Assembly: GCF_030160715.1 (NCBI RefSeq)
Contig: NZ_BSOW01000039.1
Span: forward strand, 1-64,000
DNA from: Bradyrhizobium iriomotense
Lineage (GTDB): Bacteria; Pseudomonadota; Alphaproteobacteria; Rhizobiales; Xanthobacteraceae
Reading direction: 5' to 3'
DNA: 64,000 bases
The notes under the pieces are model-generated. The model was given only the letters and a program-made list of their open reading frames with translations. It did no database searches and was not told where the DNA came from. Shown piece by piece: positions 44,670-54,371 of the stretch. How positions within the stretch are numbered: position 1 is the stretch's first letter; every line of letters starts with the position of its first letter. Made by a program: the position numbers and the translations under genes.

Positions 44670-45026
44670 ATGCGGTTCTCCGTCCTGGCAATAGCGACAC
44701 TCGGCCTGACGCCGTTTTCGGCTCTGGCAGCCGATTGCCGGGTCATGGGCCAGCCGTCCGGTTTCGGCGTCGACATGACGGCCTTCTTCGCCGTTAAATC
44801 CGGCGAAACGTGCAAATTCCCGATCAGAATACCAGGCATGATGACGAGCTCCGGCATTTCGCAGAAACCGGAGCGCGGTACGGTGAGACAGATCAACGTA
44901 ACGACCTTCACCTACACAGCTCCACGTGGCTACAAAGGCAGCGATCATTTTGCCATCTAAGGTGCGGGAGAGGGTCCGTACGGCTCAGGGAGGTCGGTCA
45001 TCACGGTGAACGCAACGATCGAGTAG
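44670..45026 (+). pseudogene. Small exported Ig-like protein with an in-frame stop
   Basis: After GGGAGG the ATG 44670 gives a signal peptide (FSVLAIATLGLTPFSALA) and a beta-rich domain: FFAVKSGETCKFPIRIPG and VTTFTYTAPRGYKGSDHFAI. A TAA at 44958-44960 follows directly. The same frame then continues GAGEGPYGSGRSVITVNATI to a TAG at 45024-45026, the expected final strand of such domains. A single base change to a sense codon (for example AAA) would restore a 118-residue protein. This is the only damaged gene I found in the backbone region. Confidence 0.7.
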
Positions 45027-45081
45027 GCAGGCCGTAGGATGGGCCCCACCCTGCGAGCCGCAAATTGGAGGACCTCATATC

Positions 45082-45342
45082 ATGCGGATGCTTCATTTGC
45101 TGATCCTGGCGGGCGCGACGATGCTGGCCGTCGCACCAGCCACAGCGCAACGTTACGACCCGCGTTACCCGGTGTGCCTGCAGTCGTGGTATGAGGCCGG
45201 CCTCACCGACATCAACTGCAGCTATGTTTCGATAGAGCAGTGCCGGGCGACGGTCTCGGGACTTTACGCCATGTGCCTGGAGAACCCGTATTGGCAAGGA
45301 GTGCCGTGGCGTAATTCGCGGCGGCAAGGCCACTTCTATTAG
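45082..45342 (+). CDS. DUF3551 small secreted protein
   Basis: The 86-residue protein has a signal peptide (LHLLILAGATMLAVAPATA) and the family pattern YPVCLQSWYEAGLTDINCSY, then VSIEQCRATVSGLYAMCLEN and NPYW, with four conserved Cys. DUF3551 proteins are numerous in Bradyrhizobium and of unknown role. Confidence 0.85.
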   Translation: MRMLHLLILAGATMLAVAPATAQRYDPRYPVCLQSWYEAGLTDINCSYVSIEQCRATVSGLYAMCLENPYWQGVPWRNSRRQGHFY

Positions 45343-45626
45343 GCCGGTAGGATACGAGGAGTAGCGCAAAGCGAAGCTGTCCTTGCGCGCTACTGGGCTC
45401 CGCGCGCATCAAGGCTGCTGTGCTCGCCGACACCGCATTGACATGGGCTTTCAACCGCGCAGCTCTGAGCGGCATTCAGATTCCGCTACAGATTTGGCGC
45501 TCGGAGCTCGGCTGCAACGGCGTCGAGGCGAAGCTTAATAGGTCCTGGCTTGCGCCAGACGACTCGTGAAGGCGAACGGGCGATCGCTTGCGGCATGTGC
45601 CGGATACTCATTTGCGAGGCCGACGG

Positions 45627-46754
45627 CTAGATCTTCCCGCTGCCGCAAATGCCCTTCAGCGCCACCCACTCCTCAGCCGTCAATAGCGGCGGGCCGCTCG
45701 CCGGGCGGTCCTCGTTCGTCATGCGGGCGAGGCGGTCTTCGGTCAGCGGATGGCTGGCGAGGATCGTAAAGCCGCTGCCGCCTTCCTTGCCGGTAATGCG
45801 GAACATCAATTCGGCCGCGGGTTTTGGCGAGCGGCCGAGCGCGTGCATCACGTCGATCGCAAATGTGTCGGCGGCCGTCTCGGCCTCGCGGGAATAGGAG
45901 GCTTCGACCACGCTGCGCGAGGCGAAGATCACGGCGCTCGAGCCGGTGACGTCGCCGAACAACAGCCCGATCAGGAACGAGGTGCCGCCGTTGTAGATGA
46001 TACCGCGCATGTTGTCGCGGTGCCTGAGATGACCGAGCTCGTGCGCGAGCACGCCGGCGATCTCGTCGACATTCTCGGCCTTGTTGAGCAGCCCGTTGAG
46101 CAGATAGACCTTGCCGCCGGGCAGCGCAAAGGCGTTCGGCACTCCGGTCGGCAGCACCGCCGATTTCACGGTGTCGTCGAGGCCGGCTGCGTCGCGCAGG
46201 CGCTTCATGAGTTTTGTAAATGCCGCCTGCCCCGCCGGATTGTCGCACACGCGGCCACCGAAAATGGCCTTGACCTGCACCTCCGCAGCATCGCCGATCC
46301 GCCGCTCCAGCGGCTCCGGCACCAGCGGTGCGAGCCGGTCGGCCGCGAGCGGCACGCCGAACAGCACGACGGCGACGATGGAGACCGCGGCCGCGAGCGA
46401 CCAGCCGACGATCTTTGCGACGCCGCGCCCGTTGGTCTGGTGCTCGTCGAGCCGCAGGCAGCGCGCCGCAATTTCCGAGCCGAGCTCTGGGTCGCGGATC
46501 TCGAGCCGCGCCAGCGGCGGCGCGGAGAGGCAGGCGAGGCGCAGAATCCCGGCCGGACTGTCGGAACGACGGATATCGGGGTAGGCCCAGCGTGCGATCC
46601 GTCGTCCTTCCTGCACCTCGCCCGCTTCGCTGATCCCGAGCTGGTCGCTCAAGGCGAGCGTCACCTTCCTGCGCCGGTTCGACACGCCGTCGAAGAAAAC
46701 CGCGGAACGGTCGGGCTCGACCGTGCCGGTGGCTTGTCCTGGGATTTCACTCAC
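45627..46754 (-). CDS. M48-family metalloprotease
   Basis: The 375-residue protein starts at GTG 46754, 3 bases after the stop of the DUF898 gene. One membrane helix lies near residues 115-140 (VGWSLAAAVSIVAVVLFGVP). The zinc motif is HELGHLRHRDN (about residue 237), with downstream Glu in EASYSREAETAADTFA. Like other M48 proteases (HtpX/BepA/LoiP types) it should act at the membrane or in the periplasm on misfolded proteins. The coupling with a DUF898 gene suggests a joint envelope function, a pairing I recall from other proteobacteria. Confidence 0.9.
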   Translation of the reverse strand: MSEIPGQATGTVEPDRSAVFFDGVSNRRRKVTLALSDQLGISEAGEVQEGRRIARWAYPDIRRSDSPAGILRLACLSAPPLARLEIRDPELGSEIAARCLRLDEHQTNGRGVAKIVGWSLAAAVSIVAVVLFGVPLAADRLAPLVPEPLERRIGDAAEVQVKAIFGGRVCDNPAGQAAFTKLMKRLRDAAGLDDTVKSAVLPTGVPNAFALPGGKVYLLNGLLNKAENVDEIAGVLAHELGHLRHRDNMRGIIYNGGTSFLIGLLFGDVTGSSAVIFASRSVVEASYSREAETAADTFAIDVMHALGRSPKPAAELMFRITGKEGGSGFTILASHPLTEDRLARMTNEDRPASGPPLLTAEEWVALKGICGSGKI

Positions 46755-46757
46755 GGC

Positions 46758-47870
46758 TTAAAAGCCTGCAACATCGAGCCCATCGGCAAAACCCTCACCC
46801 AACGCGCTCGCGAGCTCGCCGGTGGCACGGACGTCAGCCGCCGCCGCGATATCGTGCACCTGCGTCGTTTCCAGAACCTTCACCCAGAGATCGCGCTGGA
46901 GATACATGCGCATCAAAATATTGACCGCGAGCGCCAAAGCGAGATAGCCGATCACGGTCAGCACGAGAAGGGGAATGCTCTGCATCAGTCCGCCGGCGCC
47001 GACCTGCACATGGGTGATCTGGACGACAAGGCCGGTGCATGCGGCGAGATAGAGCCCGAACAGGACCGACAGCAGCAGCCACCAGCCGATCACCTTCCAG
47101 TACAGGCCGTAGAAGGCGTCATGCGGCAAGGTCGATTCCAGGCGCACGCCGCCGATGCGGATGCCGTCGAGCCACCAGCGCCATTCACGCGCCTTGAACT
47201 CCGCGTAGAGGAACGGTGCGAGCGGAAAGATGACAATCGCGATCGGAGTAAACAGCCACAACCACCAGCCGCGCTTGAAGAACTCCCAGCCCTTCCCTTC
47301 GAAATCGCCGCGTAAATCGCCATAGTAGGAATGCCGCATCTTGTAGCGTTCGAGCGAAGCCTCGCGCCACGGCAAGGCAAGGCCGAGCGTCAGGAGCACG
47401 AGCAGGCCCCAGAGCATGGCGCGGAGCGAATAGGCCCAGCCCGATCCGTCCATCCAGAAGCGCACGCCGCGCCACACCGTGCGCGTCAGGCGATAGCGCC
47501 GCGCGCGGAATATCGCGAACTGGCCGAAGGCGTAGAAGGCGATGAACAGCGGCGTCGAGGCAAAGCCCTGCCAGCGTTCGGCCTCGATACCGACGAGGAA
47601 ATAGGCGAGATAGATCGGCACCAGGATCGCGAGCGCAAACAGGAAGCCGATCAGCAGCTCCTTGCCGCGCCCGGTATATTCGGCGGCATCGCCGTCGACC
47701 GAGGTGTTCGACCAGAGATGCCGGCGGATGTCGGTGACGAGCCAGAAGCGATAGAAGCCGAAGGTGACGAGCTCGAGCGCGGCCCCTCTGGTGATCATCC
47801 GGCGAAACTCGCTGCGGCCTCCCACGAAATCGATCCCTGCCGGCGGCAAGGGCGGCGGCAAGACAGTCAT
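46758..47870 (-). CDS. DUF898 (YjgN-like) membrane protein
   Basis: It has several hydrophobic helices: ELLIGFLFALAILVPIYLAY, ALELVTFGFYRFWLVTD, RAMLWGLLVLLTLGLALP, WWLLLSVLFGLYLAACTGL and VLTVIGYLALALAVNILM. Typical DUF898 features are FYRFWLVTDIRRHLWSN and YRLTRTVWRGVRF. I prefer the ATG 47870; a TTG at 47888 adds six residues. It precedes the M48 protease in a two-gene operon. Function unknown, envelope-related by association. Confidence 0.85.
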   Translation of the reverse strand: MTVLPPPLPPAGIDFVGGRSEFRRMITRGAALELVTFGFYRFWLVTDIRRHLWSNTSVDGDAAEYTGRGKELLIGFLFALAILVPIYLAYFLVGIEAERWQGFASTPLFIAFYAFGQFAIFRARRYRLTRTVWRGVRFWMDGSGWAYSLRAMLWGLLVLLTLGLALPWREASLERYKMRHSYYGDLRGDFEGKGWEFFKRGWWLWLFTPIAIVIFPLAPFLYAEFKAREWRWWLDGIRIGGVRLESTLPHDAFYGLYWKVIGWWLLLSVLFGLYLAACTGLVVQITHVQVGAGGLMQSIPLLVLTVIGYLALALAVNILMRMYLQRDLWVKVLETTQVHDIAAAADVRATGELASALGEGFADGLDVAGF

Positions 47871-48171
47871 CTGATTCACGGCGATCAATCCTGGCTATGC
47901 GGACCCGACACGATCAAATTATAGGGCAGAGGTTAGTCGGCCCCCAAGATGGGGCGGTTCGATTTCGCGGCGGTTTCGATCGGTTTCTCCGATACTTCCC
48001 GAATCCTTAACGTGCGCCAGATCACGCTCGCGCGGACAGTCTGCACGCTCACAAATCCGGATGCGGCAAAACTCGCCCTTGCCCCGACGCACGCAACGGG
48101 TTGTAATTGCAGGGACAAATACCGCGGCGCAGAATTTGAAAAAGACGCGCGGCCGCAAGGGAGAGCCGATC

Positions 48172-49437
48172 ATGCATGGGACCATCGAGAGCACAGTCAC
48201 GCGCGAGGGCTTGCATGAGCGCGCCGCATCGCTGCCGCTGGAGCAGTTCGATCCCGGCCATCCCGAACTGTTCAGGACCGATGCGTTGTGGCCCTATTTC
48301 GACCGCCTGCGCCGCGAAGACCCCGTACACTATTGCAAGGACTCGATGTTCGGACCGTACTGGTCGGTGACCCGGTACAACGACATCATGGAGATCGAGA
48401 CCAACCATGCGGTGTTCTCCTCCGCCTCTTCGCTCGGCGGCATCACCATCCGCGACATCGATCCCGACCTGCGCCGCGAGAGCTTCATTGCCATGGACCC
48501 GCCGCGTCATGCCGCCCAGCGCAAGACCGTGGCGCCGATGTTCACGCCGACGCATCTGGACGAGCTCGCGCTCAACATCCGCAAGCGCTCGGCCGAGTGC
48601 CTGGACAATCTGCCGAAAGGTGAGGAATTCGACTGGGTCGATCGCGTCTCGATCGAGCTCACCACGCAGATGCTCGCGGTGCTGTTCGACTTCCCCTGGG
48701 AAGACCGCCGCAAGCTGACGCGCTGGTCGGACGTCGCGACCACCATTCCCGGCTCCGGCGGTCTCGTCGCCACCGAGGACGAGCGGCAGGCCGAGCTCCT
48801 GGAATGCGCGACCTACTTTTCGCGGCTGTGGAAGGAGCGCACCGCGCAGCCGCCAAAGAGCGATCTGCTCTCGATGCTGGCGCACGGCGCGGCGACGCGC
48901 GACATGGACGCCAAGAATTTTCTGGGCAATTTGATCCTGCTGATCGTCGGCGGCAACGACACCACCCGCAACACCATGTCCGGCTCGATCTACGCGCTCA
49001 GCCAGCATCCGGAGCAGTACCGGAAGCTCAGGGAAAATCCCGCGCTGCTCGACAGTTTCGTCCCCGAAGTCATCCGCTGGCAGACGCCGCTTGCCCATAT
49101 GCGCCGCACGGCGCTTGCCGATTTCGAGTTCCACGGCAAGCAAATCAAGAAGGGTGACAAAGTCGTGATGTGGTACGTCTCGGGCAACCGCGACGAGGAG
49201 GCGATCGAAAAGCCCTACGAATTCATCATTGACCGCGCCCGGCCGCGTACGCATCTCTCCTTCGGCTTCGGCATCCACCGCTGCGTGGGCCTCAGGCTTG
49301 CAGAGCTGCAATTGAAGATCATCTGGGAAGAGATTTTGAAGCGCTTCGATCATATCGACGTGGTCGGCGAACCCAAGCGGGTGTATTCGAGTTTCGTGAA
49401 GGGTTACGAGACGCTACCGGTCAGGATTGCGGCGTGA
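48172..49437 (+). CDS. Cytochrome P450, CYP153-like
   Basis: The ATG 48172 follows AAGGGAGAG. P450 motifs are complete: I-helix GGNDTTRNTMSG (near residue 260), the ExxR helix in VPEVIRWQTPLAHMRRT, and the haem loop FGFGIHRCVGLRLAEL with the Cys ligand. The sequence resembles CYP153 proteins, which hydroxylate the end carbon of alkanes and fatty acids (YSSFVKGYETLPVRI ending). 421 residues. It forms a tandem pair with the next gene, 25 bases apart. No ferredoxin or reductase gene is adjacent, so electrons must come from elsewhere. Confidence 0.9.
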   Translation: MHGTIESTVTREGLHERAASLPLEQFDPGHPELFRTDALWPYFDRLRREDPVHYCKDSMFGPYWSVTRYNDIMEIETNHAVFSSASSLGGITIRDIDPDLRRESFIAMDPPRHAAQRKTVAPMFTPTHLDELALNIRKRSAECLDNLPKGEEFDWVDRVSIELTTQMLAVLFDFPWEDRRKLTRWSDVATTIPGSGGLVATEDERQAELLECATYFSRLWKERTAQPPKSDLLSMLAHGAATRDMDAKNFLGNLILLIVGGNDTTRNTMSGSIYALSQHPEQYRKLRENPALLDSFVPEVIRWQTPLAHMRRTALADFEFHGKQIKKGDKVVMWYVSGNRDEEAIEKPYEFIIDRARPRTHLSFGFGIHRCVGLRLAELQLKIIWEEILKRFDHIDVVGEPKRVYSSFVKGYETLPVRIAA

Positions 49438-49462
49438 TTCGCGAAAACTGGAGCAACCAACC

Positions 49463-50737
49463 ATGAACATCCAAACTCCGGTCAGGACCGACAAGGCCGA
49501 ACGCATGCGCCGCGCGCATGAGGAGGCCTATGCGACGCCGCTGAAGGACTACCATCCGGGCGCGCCGCGGCTGTTCCAGGACGATACACTGTGGCCGTGG
49601 TTCGAACGGCTACGCAAGGAAGAGCCGGTGCATTACTGCACCAACGCGCCGATCGAGCCGTACTGGTCAGTCGTCAAATACAACGACATCATGCATGTCG
49701 ACACCAACCACGGCATCTTCTCCTCCGACTCGACGCTCGGCGGCATCTCGATCCGCGACGTGCCGGCCGGTTACGACTGGCCGAGCTTCATCGCGATGGA
49801 CCAGCCCACGCACTCGGCGCAGCGCAAGACGGTCTCACCGATGTTCACGCCGACGCATCTGGACGAGCTGGCCAAGCTGATCCGCCAGCGCTCGCAGACC
49901 GTGCTGGACAACCTGCCGCGCAACGAGACCTTCAATTTCGTCGAGCGCGTCTCGATCGAGCTGACGACGCAGATGCTGGCGACGCTGTTCGACTTCCCCT
50001 GGGAGGAGCGGCGCAAGCTGACGCGCTGGTCGGACGTCTCCACCGCGCTGCCCAAGAGCGGCATCGTCGCATCCGCCGAGGAGCGGCGGAAGGAGATGGA
50101 CGAGTGCTACGCCTACATGTCGAAGCTGTGGAACGAGCGCGTCAATTCCGCGCCACGCAACGACCTGCTGTCGCTGATGGCCCATAACGACGCCACGCGC
50201 TTCATGGACCCCGACAATCTCATGGGCAACATCATCCTGCTCATCGTCGGCGGCAACGACACCACGCGCAACACCATGACCGGCTCGGTGTTGGCGCTGA
50301 ACGAGAACCCCGAGCAGTACGACAAGCTCCGCGCCAATCCGGCGCTGATCGATTCCATGGTGCCCGAGGTGATCCGCTGGCAGACCCCGCTCGCGCATAT
50401 GCGGCGCACCGCGCTCCAGGACACCGAAATCGGCGGCAAGCACATCAAGAAGGGCGACCGCGTCGTGATGTGGTACGTCTCCGGCAACCGCGACGAGGAG
50501 ATGTTCGAGAAACCGAACGACTTCATCATCGACCGGCCGCGGCCGCGCACGCATCTGTCCTTCGGCTTCGGCATCCACCGCTGTGTCGGCATGCGGCTTG
50601 CGGAGCTTCAGCTCCGGATCGTCTGGGAGGAGATGCTGAAGCGCTTCGACCGCATCGAGGTGGTCGGCGAGCCCCGGCGCATCTATTCGAGCTTCATCAA
50701 GGGCTACGAGACGCTGCCGGTGCGGATTCCGGGGTAG
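49463..50737 (+). CDS. Cytochrome P450, CYP153-like (second copy)
   Basis: The protein is closely related to its neighbour: same lengths between motifs, GGNDTTRNTMTG, PEVIRWQTPLAHMRRT, and haem loop FGFGIHRCVGMRLAEL. Differences lie mainly in the N-terminal 60 residues and the loop near residue 200 (SGIVASAEERRKEMDEC), which may alter substrate choice. 424 residues. The tandem arrangement suggests gene duplication. Substrate is inferred from family resemblance only. Confidence 0.9.
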   Translation: MNIQTPVRTDKAERMRRAHEEAYATPLKDYHPGAPRLFQDDTLWPWFERLRKEEPVHYCTNAPIEPYWSVVKYNDIMHVDTNHGIFSSDSTLGGISIRDVPAGYDWPSFIAMDQPTHSAQRKTVSPMFTPTHLDELAKLIRQRSQTVLDNLPRNETFNFVERVSIELTTQMLATLFDFPWEERRKLTRWSDVSTALPKSGIVASAEERRKEMDECYAYMSKLWNERVNSAPRNDLLSLMAHNDATRFMDPDNLMGNIILLIVGGNDTTRNTMTGSVLALNENPEQYDKLRANPALIDSMVPEVIRWQTPLAHMRRTALQDTEIGGKHIKKGDRVVMWYVSGNRDEEMFEKPNDFIIDRPRPRTHLSFGFGIHRCVGMRLAELQLRIVWEEMLKRFDRIEVVGEPRRIYSSFIKGYETLPVRIPG

Positions 50738-50788
50738 GCACACTCGCCATTCGCCGCACTTGGGCAGGCCGCGTCCCCAACTCCACTG

Positions 50789-50895
50789 TCATGCCCTGCG
50801 AAGGCGGGGCATCCAGCACGCCGCGGCTCCTCGGTTCTAGCCGCACCGCCTCTGGAATACTGGATCGCCCGCCTTCGCGGGCGACGACAGCGGAG
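50789..50895. repeat. Dispersed palindromic repeat
   Basis: The block pairs GTCATGCCCTGCGAAGGCG and the later CGCCCGCCTTCGCGGGCGAC around TCCAGCA / TACTGGAT-like arms. Such elements are scattered between genes in this group. It lies between the P450 pair and the LysR gene's 3' end. Confidence 0.6.
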
Positions 50896-51027
50896 GATGG
50901 GGCGGCAAGCGCGTCGCCCTAACGCTCGACAGGCGCGACGCTGCCCCAGCTATAAAATTTCGGCATGACAGGTCGCGCCAGATGCGAAGGCAAGCCGCCG
51001 CGTAGCTGTTCTAGGAAATAAGCGCAT

Positions 51028-51948
51028 CTAACTCAGTTTGATGTCCCAGACGCCGTCCTTGCGGCAGGCTGTCACTTCCTCGCGCAAGAGCGCGGTGACG
51101 GCCACGGTTGCCGTCGACGGCGGACGGTCGATCGGAGAGGCAACAATGAGCTCGCGCGTCATCGGCTTGGAGACGACAGCGGTTTCCAGCCGCCCGTCCG
51201 CGACCTCGCCGTGCACCGACGAGGGCGGCAGCAGGGCGAAGCCGAGGCCCTCCTCGACGAGGCTCGTGAGCACGCGAAACGAATCCGCCTCGAGCTGGAC
51301 GTCGAGCTTGATCTTGCGCTGCGCGGCCGCATGCTCGATCAGCGCCCGGAGCCCGTGCGAATGACTGGGCAGCACCAGCCGCTGCCGCAGCAGCCAGCCG
51401 ATCTCGACGCTCTTTTTTCGCGCGAGCCCGCAGCCGCGCGGGCCGACCGCGACGATGTTGTCGCGCCCCAGGCTCTGCACGGTGAGGTGCAGATCGGCCG
51501 AGCGGCCGTAGAGGATCGCAAGATCCATCTCGCCGCGATGCAGCCATTCGACGAGATGGCCGCTGTAGCTCTCGACGATGCGCAGCGTGATGCCCGGATA
51601 GGTCTCGACGCAGCGGCGGGCGAAGCGCGCCGACAGCACGCAGCTCACGGTCGGGACCAGGCCCAGCACGACGTGGCCCGAGAGCGGACCCTGTGCCGAC
51701 TGGATATCGTCGCGGATCTGGTCGATCTGGCGGACGATGCCCGAGGTGCGTGCGAGCAGCAGGCGGCCGGCTTCGGTCAGCACCATGCCGCGGCCGTTGC
51801 GGGTGAACAGCTCGGTGCGCAACTCGTGCTCCAGAAGCTTGATCTGGCGGCTCAGTGCCGGCTGCGCGACCCGCAGCGTATCGCTCGCCTTGGAGAGGCT
51901 GCCGAGCTCGGCCACGCAACTGAAGGTCCTGAGCTGACGGAAATCCAT
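51028..51948 (-). CDS. LysR-family regulator
   Basis: The ATG 51948 opens MDFRQLRTFSCVAELGSLSK, with the winged helix (ASDTLRVAQPALSRQIKLLE) in the first 60 residues. The effector-binding domain follows (VVLGLVPTVSCVLSARFARR, GEMDLAILYG, GLGFALLPPSS). 306 residues. It is divergent from the acyl-CoA dehydrogenase operon, and a dyad in the shared promoter is a candidate binding site. It probably controls that operon in response to an organic acid or CoA intermediate. Confidence 0.9.
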   Translation of the reverse strand: MDFRQLRTFSCVAELGSLSKASDTLRVAQPALSRQIKLLEHELRTELFTRNGRGMVLTEAGRLLLARTSGIVRQIDQIRDDIQSAQGPLSGHVVLGLVPTVSCVLSARFARRCVETYPGITLRIVESYSGHLVEWLHRGEMDLAILYGRSADLHLTVQSLGRDNIVAVGPRGCGLARKKSVEIGWLLRQRLVLPSHSHGLRALIEHAAAQRKIKLDVQLEADSFRVLTSLVEEGLGFALLPPSSVHGEVADGRLETAVVSKPMTRELIVASPIDRPPSTATVAVTALLREEVTACRKDGVWDIKLS

Positions 51949-51979
51949 GCTTGCCAATCTTTGAACGCTACTCCATACG

Positions 51980-51998
51980 CTATAGCAAATGAGCATAG
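51980..51998. promoter_or_regulatory. Dyad in the LysR/acyl-CoA dehydrogenase promoter
   Basis: CTATAGC and GCATAG form an imperfect inverted repeat of 19 bases in the region between the divergent genes, about the length and AT-rich centre of a LysR box. Binding is inferred from position. Confidence 0.35.
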
Positions 51999-52073
51999 GG
52001 GGTTGGCGTTGTCCAGACGACGCCGGAGGATCGTCCTGCGTTATCCTCTCGAACGAACCCAATGGGAAACGCC

Positions 52074-53243
52074 ATGACCCAGCAAGAACAACATACCGAC
52101 GAACACGCCGATATCCGCGAAGCCGTCGCAAAACTCTGCGCGCAGTTTCCCGGCGAATACTGGCGCAAGCTCGATCGCGAGATGGCCTATCCAAAAGCCT
52201 TCGTCGATGCGCTCACCGAGGCCGGCTACCTCTCGGTGCTGATCCCCGAGGAATATGGCGGCGCAGGACTGAAGCTGTCGGCGGCGGCGGCGATCCTCGA
52301 GGAGATCCAGCGCGCCGGCTGCAACGGCGGCGGCTGCCATGCCCAGATGTACACCATGGGCACGGTGCTCCGGCACGGCAGCGACGCACAGAAGGCGAAG
52401 TATCTGCCGAAGGTTGCGACCGGCGAATTGCGCCTGCAAGCCTTCGGCGTCACCGAGCCGACCAGCGGCACGGACACGTCTTCGCTCAAGACGTTCGCGC
52501 GCCGCGAGGGCGATCATTACGTCGTCAACGGCCAGAAGATCTGGACCAGCCGCGCCGAGCATTCCGACCTGATGATCCTGCTCGCGCGCACCACGCCGAA
52601 GGAGAAGGCCAAAAAGCGCACCGACGGGCTCTCGGTGTTCATCGTCGACATGCGTGAGGCCAGGGGCAAGGGCCTCGAGATCCGCCCGATCCGCACCATG
52701 ATGAACCACGCCACCACCGAAGTGTTCTTTACGGACATGAAGGTGCCCGCGGAGAATCTGATCGGCGAGGAAGGCAAGGGTTTCCGCTACATCCTCTCCG
52801 GCATGAATGCCGAGCGCATCCTGATCGCGGCGGAATGCGTCGGCGATGCGAAGTGGTTCATCGCCAAGGCCTCCACTTACGCCAAGGAACGCGCCGTGTT
52901 CGGCCGTCCGATCGGCCAGAATCAAGGCATCCAGTTCCCGATTGCAAAAGCCTATGCCTCGATGCGCGCGGCCGAATTGATGGTGAAGGAGGCGACGCGC
53001 AAATACGAGGCCGGGCTCGACTGCGGCGCGGAGGCCAACATGGCAAAGATGCTGGCGGCGGATGCGTCCTGGGAAGCGGCGAACGCCTGCATCCAGACCC
53101 ATGGTGGCTTCGGCTTCGCCGAGGAATACGACGTCGAGCGAAAATTCCGCGAGACGCGGCTCTACCAGGTCGCACCGATCTCCACCAACCTCGTGCTGTC
53201 CTTCATCGCCGAGCATGTGCTCGGCATGCCCCGCTCTTACTGA
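52074..53243 (+). CDS. Acyl-CoA dehydrogenase
   Basis: I take ATG 52074; ATG 52062 is possible. Motifs of the FAD-dependent family are clear: LIPEEYGGAGLKLSAAAA, the substrate loop FGVTEPTSGTDTSSL, IWTSRAEHSDL, RIRT-like MMNHATTEVFF, and QTHGGFGFAEEYDVER near the C-terminus. 389 residues. It removes two hydrogens from an acyl-CoA, passing electrons to ETF. It is the first gene of an operon with a CoA-transferase and a hydratase. Confidence 0.9.
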   Translation: MTQQEQHTDEHADIREAVAKLCAQFPGEYWRKLDREMAYPKAFVDALTEAGYLSVLIPEEYGGAGLKLSAAAAILEEIQRAGCNGGGCHAQMYTMGTVLRHGSDAQKAKYLPKVATGELRLQAFGVTEPTSGTDTSSLKTFARREGDHYVVNGQKIWTSRAEHSDLMILLARTTPKEKAKKRTDGLSVFIVDMREARGKGLEIRPIRTMMNHATTEVFFTDMKVPAENLIGEEGKGFRYILSGMNAERILIAAECVGDAKWFIAKASTYAKERAVFGRPIGQNQGIQFPIAKAYASMRAAELMVKEATRKYEAGLDCGAEANMAKMLAADASWEAANACIQTHGGFGFAEEYDVERKFRETRLYQVAPISTNLVLSFIAEHVLGMPRSY

Positions 53244-53252
53244 GGTCGCACC

Positions 53253-54356
53253 ATGGGAGCACTTGACGGGATCAGGGTGATCGCGGTCGAGCAGGCCGTC
53301 GCGGCGCCGTTCTGCTCGTCGCGCCTGGCGGACGCCGGCGCCGAGGTGATCAAGATCGAGCGGCCCGAAGGCGATTTCGCCCGCGGCTATGACGCGGCGG
53401 CCAAGGGCCAGAGCAGCTATTTCGTCTGGCTCAACCGCGGCAAGCAATCTGTCGTGGTTGATCTTGCGACCAAAGAAGGCCGCACTGAGCTTGAAAAGCT
53501 GATCGCAGGCGCGGACGTGCTCATTCAAAACCTCAAGCCGGGCTCGATGGACAAGCTCGGCTTTTCGCGCGAGCGATTGCTGCGCGACTATGCGAAGCTG
53601 ATCTCCTGCACCATCACGGGCTACGGCGACGAGGGCCCCTACGCGCATCGCAAGGCCTATGATCTCCTGATCCAGGCCGAGAGCGGCCTTGCCTCGATCA
53701 CCGGTAATCCCGACGGCGCCTCGCGCGTCGGCATGTCCATCGTCGACGTCGCGACCGGCGCGACCGCGCATGCGGCGATCCTGGAAGCGCTGATCGCGCG
53801 CGGGCGCACGGGCAAGGGTGCCGACATCCGCATCTCCATGTTCGACGTGATGGCGGACTGGTGCACCGTCCCGCTGCTCAACGCGGAAGCCGGCAATCCG
53901 CCCAAACGCATGGGCCTGCGCCATCCCTCAATCGCGCCGTACGGCGTGTTCGCCTCCAAGGACGGCAAGGACATCCTGATCTCGATCCAGAGCGAGCGCG
54001 AATGGAAGACGCTATGCGCGGAAGTGCTGGACCAACCGAACCTGCCGGCCGATCCGCGCGTCGCCAACATGGTCGAGCGCGTGCGCAACCGCGACTTCAC
54101 CGACAGGACGGTTGCAGACAGCTTCGCGAAGATGACGCGCGATGAGCTGCTGAAGCGGCTGTCGGATGCCGACATCGCCTTCGCCGAGGTCAACACCATG
54201 GCTGATCTGGCGACCCATCCGCATTTGAGGCGCATCGAGGTCGATACGCCGAACGGCCGCGTCAGCTATCCCGCACCGGCGCCGATCCTCGTCGGCGAGA
54301 CCCGCAACTACGGCGCTGTGCCCGCCATCGGCGAGCGCCCCGGCCAGAAGAAGTAA
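53253..54356 (+). CDS. Family III (CaiB/BaiF) CoA-transferase
   Basis: The 367-residue protein shows family III features: VIAVEQAVAAPFCSSRLADA, GAEVIKIERPEGDFAR, NRGKQSVVVDLATKEGR, and the catalytic Asp in YDLLIQAESGLASITG. It would move CoA between a donor such as succinyl-CoA and a carboxylic acid. It begins 9 bases after the dehydrogenase stop, so the genes are co-transcribed. Confidence 0.9.
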   Translation: MGALDGIRVIAVEQAVAAPFCSSRLADAGAEVIKIERPEGDFARGYDAAAKGQSSYFVWLNRGKQSVVVDLATKEGRTELEKLIAGADVLIQNLKPGSMDKLGFSRERLLRDYAKLISCTITGYGDEGPYAHRKAYDLLIQAESGLASITGNPDGASRVGMSIVDVATGATAHAAILEALIARGRTGKGADIRISMFDVMADWCTVPLLNAEAGNPPKRMGLRHPSIAPYGVFASKDGKDILISIQSEREWKTLCAEVLDQPNLPADPRVANMVERVRNRDFTDRTVADSFAKMTRDELLKRLSDADIAFAEVNTMADLATHPHLRRIEVDTPNGRVSYPAPAPILVGETRNYGAVPAIGERPGQKK

Positions 54357-54371
54357 CAAGAGCGAGGGGAC

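Noticed and set aside
52041..53924. A 627-codon minus-strand frame opposite the dehydrogenase and CoA-transferase genes
   Set aside because: It is a GC-rich antisense frame spanning two well-supported genes; no recognisable domain.
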